A stretch of 64,000 bases of DNA. It comes from Chrysomallon squamiferum (Eukaryota > Mollusca > Gastropoda > Neomphalida > Peltospiridae). The stretch's first letter is position 1. Every line of letters begins with the position of its first letter. Below are positions 57,786 to 64,000 of this stretch, piece by piece. A program made the translations under genes and the position numbers. Location: the NCBI GenBank assembly GCA_012295275.1, contig CM022665.1, forward strand, positions 30,246,457 through 30,310,456, read 5' to 3'. The notes beneath the pieces were generated by a model. It saw only the letters and a list, made by a program, of their open reading frames with translations. It did not search any database and was not told the origin of the DNA.

Positions 57786-58659
57786 CCTTTTCAAACATAT
57801 TTCTGGGGAGGAAGCTTATAATATTTGAAACACTTTCTGCCATGTAATACACTTTAAATTTCAGTTTTAAAAGTAAAGTATAAATTATCTCAAGTTATAA
57901 TATATGCTAGTCACAATGTATACAATACACATTTTGAATGTATTTGGTTTGTTCTTAATATCATTATCTATTAATCTTCAGACAAAAAAAGCAAATTGCT
58001 ACATGTGCATATTTTAACACTTAATTAATCCAGTAATTTGAATTTTTAATATTTCTAATTGTTTTATCAAGTAACCATAAATTCCATAATAAAGTTAATA
58101 CTTTTTCTCTCATTTTTATTCATTTGTTGTTTTTCTTTATTTTTTAAAATATATATATAAAAAAAAAACAGCATAACTTACTATTTATTTATTTATTTGT
58201 TATTTTTAATTATTTTGTTTATTTATTAATATTATTATTATTATTAATTTTTTTTATTATTATTTTGACCGACAGTCTGGATCTAAACTGCTGACATTTG
58301 CTTTGATGGCTTTATCTAATTTTGGTCACTACGTATAAAAAAAAAATTAAAAAAAAAAAAAAAAATTAAAAAACATGTAAAATTTAAACTGCCAATAACA
58401 GTTGAAGTAACTGACCATTGGTGTATTTATTTAGAACGCTGACACCCCTCTTCCTGTTACTAAAAAAATTCCCTAATAGTAAACACATAGGTCAGACGTG
58501 CTAAATGAATGAGTGACTATCTTTAATCTAATCAATGTAAATGACAAACACCAAAATACGACATCGTGATCGTCGACTTACTCTCTGGTTTACCGGTTGG
58601 ACTTTGCTTTTCCTCTTAACGGATGGAGAGCGTAGAATCCTTCTCTGAGGCTTATCCAT
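9664..58659 (-). CDS. WDR62/MAPKBP1: WDR62/MAPKBP1 family WD40 scaffold protein, complete, 36 coding exons
   Basis: Known role: scaffolds of this family bind JNK-pathway kinases, and WDR62 acts at spindle poles and centrosomes. Seen: exons at 58582-58659, 51575-51666, 40535-40655, 38277-38369, 37928-38044, 37476-37571, 36672-36854, 36059-36219, 35756-35831, 35437-35550, 34987-35136, 34560-34626, 34124-34238, 33712-33803, 33164-33360, 32705-32823, 32255-32506, 31660-31767, 31058-31268, 30543-30678, 23071-23171, 22756-22860, 21447-21634, 21022-21113, 20724-20848, 20180-20355, 19669-19711, 17758-17823, 16190-16267, 15916-15973, 14737-14964, 12244-13152, 11281-11995, 10955-11025, 10369-10445 and 9664-9951. 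They total 5,898 bases, or 1,965 residues plus stop, with every phase consistent. The start [18 protein letters not shown] is the only Met in exon 1. The vertebrate paralogues have about 1,500 residues; the extra length is in the tail. Invertebrates usually keep one gene for both, so the two names cannot be separated here. Confidence 0.93.
10852..10928. repeat. (AAT)n microsatellite beside exon 34
   Basis: About 25 nearly perfect AAT units. On the transcribed - strand this is (ATT)n and starts about 27 bases downstream of the exon-34 donor at 10954. It lies in a 0.5-kb intron. Confidence 0.95.
13153..14736 (-). other. WDR62/MAPKBP1 intron between exons 31 and 32
   Basis: A 1.6-kb AT-rich intron. 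The donor is GTAACT at 14736 and the acceptor TTTCTGCAG is just above 13152. I see only A/T-rich low-complexity sequence and A or T runs, with no supported gene. Confidence 0.6.
15068..15144. repeat. (ATT)n microsatellite followed by T run
   Basis: Interrupted ATT units run to about 15127 and pass into a long T run. The tract lies in the intron between exons 30 and 31 of WDR62/MAPKBP1, about 100 bases upstream of exon 31 on the + map. Confidence 0.9.
16676..17005. repeat. Minisatellite, five copies of a 68-base unit
   Basis: Copies begin with ATCAGAAATTCA at 16676, 16741, 16809, 16877 and 16945. Spacing is 65, 68, 68 and 68 bases. Copies 2-4 are almost identical, while the first and last are more diverged, as expected for an array growing from its centre. 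It lies in the WDR62/MAPKBP1 intron between exons 28 and 29. There are no variable spacers between units. Confidence 0.95.
17235..17259. repeat. (AC)n microsatellite
   Basis: A perfect AC run of about 12 units in the same intron as the 68-base minisatellite. Confidence 0.95.
17476..17550. repeat. (CA)n microsatellite, perfect then imperfect
   Basis: About 21 perfect CA units, then interrupted CACATA/CAGACA units. The open frame of repeated His-Thr across it is an artefact of the repeat. Confidence 0.95.
18174..18464. mobile_element. hAT-type MITE with perfect 8-bp target-site duplication
   Basis: The element spans 18182-18456 (275 bases). It begins AGTGTTGGAAAT and ends ATTTCCAACACTG, so it has 12-bp perfect terminal inverted repeats of the CAGTG type used by hAT transposons; the left copy lacks the outer C. 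It is flanked on both sides by ATATTATT (18174-18181 and 18457-18464), and an 8-bp duplication is the hAT hallmark. There is no coding capacity, so it must have been moved in trans. It lies in the WDR62/MAPKBP1 intron between exons 27 and 28. A T-rich run occurs close to the right end. Confidence 0.85.
19195..19240. repeat. Imperfect (CA)n microsatellite
   Basis: CACACA units interrupted by TG and TA steps, in the intron between exons 27 and 28 of WDR62/MAPKBP1. Confidence 0.85.
20577..20629. repeat. (CA)n microsatellite, perfect then imperfect
   Basis: Twelve perfect CA units and then degenerate CA-rich sequence, in the intron between exons 25 and 26. Confidence 0.92.
22096..22126. repeat. 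(CA)n microsatellite
   Basis: About 15 perfect CA units in the intron between exons 22 and 23 of WDR62/MAPKBP1. Confidence 0.95.
23172..30542 (-). other. WDR62/MAPKBP1 intron between exons 20 and 21 (7.4 kb)
   Basis: Phase continues directly from exon 20 (ends with one base) to exon 21 (starts with two), so no coding exon is needed here. The intron is AT-rich. It contains a somewhat GC-richer patch at 25280-25600 with a nested palindrome, a 72-base imperfect hairpin at 29066-29137, a small direct duplication near 28510-28556 and the 37-base A run at 30438-30474. No gene or recognisable transposon was found. An alternative promoter or enhancer could sit in the 25.3-25.6 kb patch, but nothing proves it. 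Confidence 0.6.
30438..30474. repeat. 37-base poly(A) run
   Basis: An uninterrupted A run on the + strand, so poly(T) in the WDR62/MAPKBP1 transcript, about 70 bases on the intron side of exon 20. It could be an old retroposon tail, but no element body is recognisable upstream. Confidence 0.95.
40846..40889. repeat. Perfect 13-bp inverted repeat with 18-base loop
   Basis: TGAGTACTGACTG (40846-40858) is exactly complementary to CAGTCAGTACTCA (40877-40889). It lies in intron 2 of WDR62/MAPKBP1, about 190 bases upstream of exon 3 in the direction of transcription. At 44 bases it is too short for a usual pre-miRNA. Confidence 0.9.
47580..47655. repeat. Tandem duplication with 41-base period
   Basis: GTAAGGATAT(G/A)GGAGTATTT begins at 47580 and again at 47621. 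The second copy is incomplete and differs at a few positions, so this is a simple local duplication in intron 2. Confidence 0.85.
49543..49625 (+). mobile_element. Probable hAT-like repeat end
   Basis: CAGTGTTTCTCAACCTTTTT at 49543-49562 is the typical terminal sequence of a widespread hAT-type repeat group in animals. The following text about gtaacccttgaaata and aaaccctgca also fits my memory of such elements. I did not find the matching inverted end within the next kilobase, so the copy is truncated or diverged, and the right border is arbitrary. Confidence 0.4.
50169..50216. repeat. Compound (TG)n(TA)n microsatellite
   Basis: About 13 TG units directly followed by about 11 TA units, in intron 2 of WDR62/MAPKBP1. 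Confidence 0.95.
51297..51329. repeat. (CA)n microsatellite near exon 2
   Basis: About 16 perfect CA units, 245 bases into intron 2 from the exon-2 donor. The Cys-Val repeat open frame on the - strand is an artefact of it. Confidence 0.95.
52530..52544. promoter_or_regulatory. Perfect consensus estrogen-response-element palindrome
   Basis: AGGTCAaacTGACCT is the exact consensus of two inverted nuclear-receptor half-sites with a 3-base spacer. It lies in intron 1 of WDR62/MAPKBP1. The match is seen directly; any binding is inference. Confidence 0.4.
57753..57784. repeat. (ATT)n microsatellite
   Basis: About ten ATT units in intron 1 of WDR62/MAPKBP1. Confidence 0.92.
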
Positions 58660-59910
58660 GACTTACAGACGACAACACCAAACACATGTTGGAGAAACTT
58701 CCCGTGCTGAACTCTAGATATACACACATTTACACATTTAAACTTTCGCGAGACGTCCCATTTTGGAATCAAAACGATATGTACCAAATGTAACGCTTTC
58801 CTTGATTGGCCCGATCATCCGCCTCGCTTGTTTCAAGGATAAGCACGTTATTCAAATAAATTTAAGAAATCTCCATGCAAATGTTGTAATATTAATAGTT
58901 TAAGTATGTTGACCAATATTTTAACTTATGCAGTTTAAATCGCTTTATTTCCGAATTGATATTTTTAGAGAAATCGCCACCTGCGACGGAAACTTTAAGC
59001 CAATGAAATTCATCGACAAACGTCTGGCTCAAAGCCAAAGCAGGTGAGGGAGTTTTCCCCATAAGCACGTATTAACCCTTTAAAACCAGGAATTTCTCGA
59101 TTGCTGTCCGCTAATTTTGTAACTGTAAAATGCGACCTGCAGTGTGCTGTGATGACAAATTATTTCTCTGGGGAAAACGGAATAAAGAAACGTTTTATTC
59201 AACAATATATTCAGCATGTATATTATTAATATGTTGTTATAATTATTATATTGTGTCATAGGTATTATTTTGCAAATAATGAAAGCTATAATTCGGGTCC
59301 GCTAGACAGTACAAGGGCATTCGTTAAAATGGTTCAAATCCTTATCTGTCTTGAATTTTGGCAAGCTGTCATTATTTAATTTGTATTATTATTATTATTA
59401 AAGAAAATATGTTTGCCCTAAGTTCAAACTTTTTTCTACAGAACATAGCACAAAACAATAATAACAACAATAATGATGACGATGTATCCATATCGTTTTC
59501 ATTATTTGATAAGAATTATAAACTAAATATATATATAAGCTTCCTTCCCTCTTTAGAAAATTATAAATTATACTTATGTTTCGTAGTCGTTTTGAGTATA
59601 TGAATAAGAGTATTGCTATACAGTTAAGTCCAGTAATATTATTTTTAGAATTTCCCATCATAAGTTTTAAAAAATCCATTCTTGCATTATTTTCAATTTA
59701 TATTTAATTAACTTTTGTTAATTTGTTGTCTGCATGATGCCGCTGAATTCTAGTCAACTTTTGACTATTAATTATTAAAGCACTCAAACGCGTCACTTTT
59801 ATCCATAGTTTCCTATGTTATTAGGCCTACTTTCTCTGTTTAGAAATCCAGAATAATTACACTGAAAATAGTATTTAAAATGTTCAACTACTAATAATCT
59901 TTCCCTCTTT

Positions 59911-59951
<41 letters not shown>

Positions 59952-60141
59952 TAAATTAATTCGTAGTAGTAACTATTTTCACTTTTCATATTCGTTAAAA
60001 TAATTATGGTGCGACAGAAATTAAACACTGCAACAAGTGTGAATATTTCTCAACTGAAACAAGGGGAGTCACTCTAACAAGATAAAAGATGTCTGATAAT
60101 ATTAGATAAAGTGTATAACGATACATTAACGTCTTTTCAAA
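58660..60141. promoter_or_regulatory. Divergent promoter region between WDR62/MAPKBP1 and EAPP
   Basis: The two start codons face away from each other 1,482 bases apart. Next to WDR62 the DNA is clearly richer in CpG (58740-58850). It holds an inverted CCAAT box (ATTGG at 58805-58809, about 150 bases upstream of the WDR62 ATG) and TTTCGCGAGA at 58744-58753, which resembles E2F and TCTCGCGAGA-type promoter motifs. A CCAAT in + orientation is at 59000-59004. The rest of the gap is AT-rich, with (AAT)n at 59919-59951. Transcription starts are not visible, and the EAPP 5' UTR or an untranslated first exon could occupy part of it. Confidence 0.5.
59919..59951. repeat. (AAT)n microsatellite upstream of EAPP
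   Basis: About eleven perfect AAT units, 190 bases before the EAPP start codon. Confidence 0.95.
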
Positions 60142-60982
60142 ATGACATTTGTCAGTAGATCTGATTATGATTTCCTAGATCTGGGTGGCGATAGTGATGA
60201 CAACCGCGCTGAAAGGTCTGTTTAATCCATCAGAAATGACTGATATAGATGATGATGCCACGTCTACCTGTTTTCGAAAATGTCTTAATGTCGTCACAAA
60301 GTTTCATGCATATCGAATGCCACAGTTTGTAACTTAATAAGGTGTAAAGGCAAATAATAATAAATAAATATTTTGGTTAAAATGCTTAACTTAATATATT
60401 TAAAAGTATATACATTATAGTTAAGTAATCTTAAATTCTTTAGCGATATAATTGTTGATGTATATTAAATGTTGAAGGATGTGTTTTTCGGATTGAATGC
60501 TGTCCACGAGTTCTTTTACGGAGAGAGGGTGGGATGGTGTTATTTAAAAGTGAATATTTTTTGTGTACAATTTCAGTTCTGATGATGAAATTGAGATTAT
60601 TCTTCATGGCACACCTAAACAACGGCGTCGACTACGCCGCCTTTCAGAAGGACGTAAAGATTCATCAAGTGAAGATGAATTTGAGAAAGAAATGGAGTGT
60701 GAGCTACAGAAAACAGTTGATGATTTGGAAGCCAAAAGAGAACGTTAGCAAATAGATAATACATTATCATCTTGATTGTTAACAGATAAATATTTTATTA
60801 GTTTTTAAAAGTTGTATTAAAAATATAGAAATACGATTATATGTGAAATATTTGATAGAAAACTAGAACATAATATATATATATATTTGTTTTGTTTTGT
60901 TTATTTGATATATTTTTGTTTTCTGTTGTTGCAGTTTTTGTGTCTAATGTGTTCAAAAGTATCTTTCAGTGGAAGCCAGTGT

Positions 60983-61013
<31 letters not shown>

Positions 61014-63623
61014 TAATCAAAGTTATTAAGTAATTATGGTAGCCTACTGGTTTAGTATAATACATATTTAAAATACAAAGCTAATATTATTGGATCATAT
61101 ATTGTGGAAAATATTAGGTTAATCTATGATATTATGCTTTATACCAAACAGCATGATATCATTGGATTATTATAATAGATTTCAAAGAAACCTTTGATTC
61201 AGTATCTTGGTTGATTGTAAATAAAACACTGTTATTTTTAATTTTATTTAAAGCAATTAAAAATTGGATAAAAAGACTACACAATAACTCATTGATACAA
61301 ATGGTATTATCCATGATATTAATGATATCACTAAAGGCAATGAAGAATATGTTATATCATAATATGCAGAGGATACAGGTTTTATACTTGATGGTTCTCC
61401 TGATTTCCTATACAATACACAATCAGATTACTATGCCTCTAAGTTCTATCTCATGTCTAAAAATTAATTATTCTAAGTCAAAATCAGTTTGGAAAGGAAA
61501 AAGTAAATGTTTTCCAAAGTTGTTTATCATCATACTGGATGGAAGCTGGAATGGGAATTTATAATATTAATATTGTTATTTATAAAGTTAAGTTATTTTC
61601 AACTTTACCAAATCCAAGTGAAATGTTAGTACAACATGTACATTTTTAATTTATTTGGCTTAATAAACCTGAAAAGTTAAAAGGCAATTTAATACTGCAA
61701 GATTACAAATATAGGGTATTAAAATGATAAACATTTTCAATTTTAAGGCAGCCTTAAAATGCACATGAATTAAAAGAATGTTCTTAAAAATATGCAAATG
61801 GGCAACTGTATTTAAATCTGTAACAAAAATATTACCAGATGATTGATTATGGTACAGTGACCATTTTATAAAGTGCAAAAATGAACAAATAATAAATAGT
61901 TTTTGGAGAAACACTCATACTTTGACTAAATGTAATAAACAGCTTAAGCAATGATGTTTGACATATAACGGATAATAAACCATTTTATATAAATGCTATT
62001 TCAAGAATGGCATATGTTTTATAATTATAAATGTCTTATTAAATGAACACAGAAATTTTTTAGCATATAAATAATTTATTACAAAATATAATATAACTTC
62101 AAATTTCCTTGAATATGTTCCATTAGAACTTTCATACATAATTTAGATTTATTTGAATGATGATACCTTTACAAGTGTTCAAAATCCTGTTTTTCCTTTT
62201 AAATTGAATATTTTCCTCAAAAATAAAAGCAGCTGCAAATATATATATATTTGAGCTATTAAATTCTAAAATGGTTATTCCAAAACCTTTCATACAGTAT
62301 GAAAAGCATGGATGTATTTGTGATTACAGTATTATCTTATACCAGTAGAAATTTTAAAAGACTTAAATATGTCTTGCTTCCAGTACTGAATTTTGCATAG
62401 AATTTAAACTACTAATACACTTTTACATATGGTTCATATAATTAATACTTGTAGTTTTTGTAATAATCTCCCTGAAACAATGCAATATTTATTTTTTGAA
62501 TGTAATATCATTTATCATCTATGGGATAAAATACATTCATGGATATTAAAAGATATAACAAATAATGAAAACAGTAACTTTGTAAACTGCTTAAAAAATC
62601 TTTTACAAAAATTGTAATTACGAAAAATTCAAAAATCAGTGAAAGTTGTGGCTGAATTTTTTTTTTCTTAAATTAACACTATAATTTAAATTAAAAAAGG
62701 AAAATCACAAAGATTAAATATATATCGTAATATTATTACCTTTCTCTGTTGTCTTTTTATCATACTTCTGTTCACCATATTTCCACCACATTTTATTTAT
62801 ATGCTAATGTATTAATACGTATTTGAATGTATATGTATAATGATGCATCTGTAAGTGAGTGTGTATATATGTGTGTGTATTTGTATGCATGTTAATGCAG
62901 ATATGTGTCTGTAACCAGTTATTTTTCTGGAACAATAAAACATCTTTAAACAAAACAAAATAATAATAATAATAAGTCTGTATAACTTAAATATTTATAA
63001 TTGCATATACATGCTTTATAGATGATCTCTTAAATTTTTATTTTACATTATTCATTAGGAAATGTCAACGCCACTTTGAATGTGGGAGCTTCTACATCAT
63101 CTACCACAAATTCAGCATCCAACAAGTTTTATGACAACATTTATTTTGATTCTGAGGAAGAAGAAGAAAAGGGTATTTCCATCCATATTTTTTATTTTTT
63201 ATTTTTGAAACATACTTATTGAGTGTGATGTAATATTTTAAAGATAATTTGTAGTAATTATAGTAAAACTTTTATCTTCCACATCTTATTTTGTTTTTAT
63301 TGAATAGTAATCTGGTCTTATATTTTTGTTTTTAATGGGGTTTTTTGTGTGTTTTATTTAAATTCTCAATATTTTTTACATATTTCTTTTATTTCAGAAA
63401 GTACAGGATCAAAAAGAAAACATCCAGTGATATCTAATGATGATTTGTTGTATGATCCAAACATGGACAACGATGATCAGAAATGGGTTGACAGACAGCG
63501 ACAACGTTGTCGCCCACAAAATAACAATTCTGGAAATAATGGAAAAGTGAAACCACTGCCCAGCAGTGATGCAGTCCTTGACTGTCCAGCATGTATGACA
63601 ACTGTGTGTATGGACTGTCAGAG
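60142..63623 (+). CDS. EAPP: EAPP, E2F-associated phosphoprotein, N-terminal four exons
   Basis: Known role: a nuclear phosphoprotein that binds activating E2F factors and modulates E2F-driven transcription. Seen: exons at 60142-60215, 60577-60743, 63059-63172 and 63398-63623, with phases 2, 1, 1 and 2 agreeing at each join. They give 193 residues plus two bases of the next codon. The start MTFVSRSDYDFLDLGGDSDD has an in-frame TAA at 60127-60129, and the ATG is the first one. Family signatures are DDEIEIILHGTPKQRRRL, SSSEDEFEKEMECEL, FYDNIYFDSEEEEE, DLLYDPNMDNDDQKWVD and SDAVLDCPACMTTVCMDCQR with its CxxC...CxxC pair. The exon-2 donor C|GTTAGC is weak but is the only one that fits the phase. 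The vertebrate protein has about 285 residues, so the C-terminal third is beyond the window. Confidence 0.93.
60744..63058 (+). other. EAPP intron 2
   Basis: This 2.3-kb intron is filled largely by a decayed LINE copy on the same strand. The remaining 0.3 kb on the left is AT-rich and contains two (AT)n runs, near 60872-60887 and 60984-61002. Confidence 0.7.
61075..62977 (+). mobile_element. Degenerate 5'-truncated LINE (non-LTR retrotransposon)
   Basis: Successive frames of the + strand give non-LTR reverse transcriptase text. YIVENIRLIYDIMLYTKQ is at about 61098, IDFKETFDSVSW at 61175-61210, and a damaged YADD box reading YAEDTGFILDGS starts at 61363. Further on come FYLMSKN...NYSKSKSVW-like text and, at about 62450-62560, ETMQYLFFECNIIYHLWDKI with upstream CSFC, which matches the zinc-knuckle domain found after LINE reverse transcriptases. 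Frame changes and several stops show that it is dead. The 3' end has AATAAA at 62934-62939 and an A-rich/AAT tail. The endonuclease part is missing. The clade is unsure (L1-like or a related LINE). Confidence 0.82.
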
Positions 63624-64000
63624 GTATTGTAATAATACCTTAATATTTAGTTCATTCTTAAATTAACTTTCAAAAAAGGTAACTTCTTAACTAATCTGTA
63701 AATGGTATTTTATATGTTTTTGGAAATAACTTGTTCCTTGTCAGATGTTCTGCATTGTATATGTAATTGTAATTGTCATACTTATATTTTTAATAAAACA
63801 GTATATTATATGCTGATGTTGATGCTGTAAATGTTATTCAAATTTTTTGGCAACAAAGACATTGAAACTGAAGAAAAAAAAAAACTAATAACAAAAAAAA
63901 AAAATGTGAAATATTTCTAGTTAAAGTCTTAAAATATCTGTTTTGTAAATACACAATATCACCTTGAATCATGATATTTAGGAAAAATAATACATGAAAG
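63624..64000 (+). other. Start of EAPP intron 4
   Basis: AT-rich intron sequence after the GTATTG donor. I see no acceptor followed by EAPP-like coding sequence before the window ends. Confidence 0.6.

Larger units (their letters stand above)
51667..58581 (-). other. WDR62/MAPKBP1 intron 1 (6.9 kb)
   Basis: An AT-rich first intron between exon 1 (78 coding bases, phase 0) and exon 2. It carries the estrogen-response-like palindrome at 52530-52544, an (ATT)n tract at 57753-57784 and many A/T runs. No coding exon, RNA gene or clear transposon was recognised. Confidence 0.65.

Noticed and set aside
61211-61564. Open frame of 117 residues as a gene of its own
   Set aside because: It is one frame of the decayed LINE and is explained by reverse transcriptase fragments in shifting frames.
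62429-62617. Open frame of 62 residues as a gene of its own
   Set aside because: It is the zinc-knuckle remnant at the 3' end of the same LINE.

Overview
This window is nuclear DNA of an animal. Coding sequence is split into many short exons by AT-rich GT...AG introns. There is no operon structure, and microsatellites (CA, ATT/AAT, AT, ATGT) are frequent. An invertebrate, plausibly a mollusc or other lophotrochozoan, fits the single WDR62/MAPKBP1-type gene, the intron sizes and the repeats, but I cannot name the species. I found no prokaryotic features, no virus and no CRISPR array.

Three protein genes account for the window. (1) On the + strand at 247-6440 are the last 14 coding exons of KNTC1 (ROD). 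Its product is the large subunit of the ROD-ZW10-Zwilch kinetochore complex. The final 493 residues and the stop are present, and the 5' part lies to the left of the window. (2) On the - strand, from the start codon at 58659 to the stop at 9664, lies one 49-kb gene of 36 coding exons. It encodes a 1,965-residue WDR62/MAPKBP1 protein. I joined all 36 exons by hand and the reading phase closes at every junction. The protein has an N-terminal double WD40 propeller, a conserved linker, a short coiled coil, a very long serine-rich tail and a C-terminal helical segment. (3) On the + strand at 60142-63623 are the first four coding exons of EAPP, the E2F-associated phosphoprotein. It runs off the right edge in the intron after its CxxC...CxxC motif.

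KNTC1 and WDR62 are tail to tail, with 3.2 kb between their stop codons. WDR62 and EAPP are head to head, with 1.5 kb between their start codons. That gap carries CpG-containing sequence and CCAAT boxes. In known families KNTC1 acts at the kinetochore, WDR62/MAPKBP1 at spindle poles and in JNK signalling, and EAPP with E2F factors. All three therefore belong to cell-cycle control, although the sequence does not show that they are co-regulated.

The non-coding space is mostly intron. It holds a 275-bp hAT-type MITE with perfect 8-bp target-site duplications (18174-18464), a decayed 5'-truncated LINE inside EAPP intron 2 (about 61075-62977), and a five-copy 68-bp minisatellite (16676-17005). It also holds a probable end of a second hAT-like repeat (49543), a perfect consensus estrogen-response palindrome (52530-52544), several perfect hairpins and many simple repeats. 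I did not find a novel multi-gene system. The most useful results are the complete WDR62/MAPKBP1 exon model and these intronic elements.
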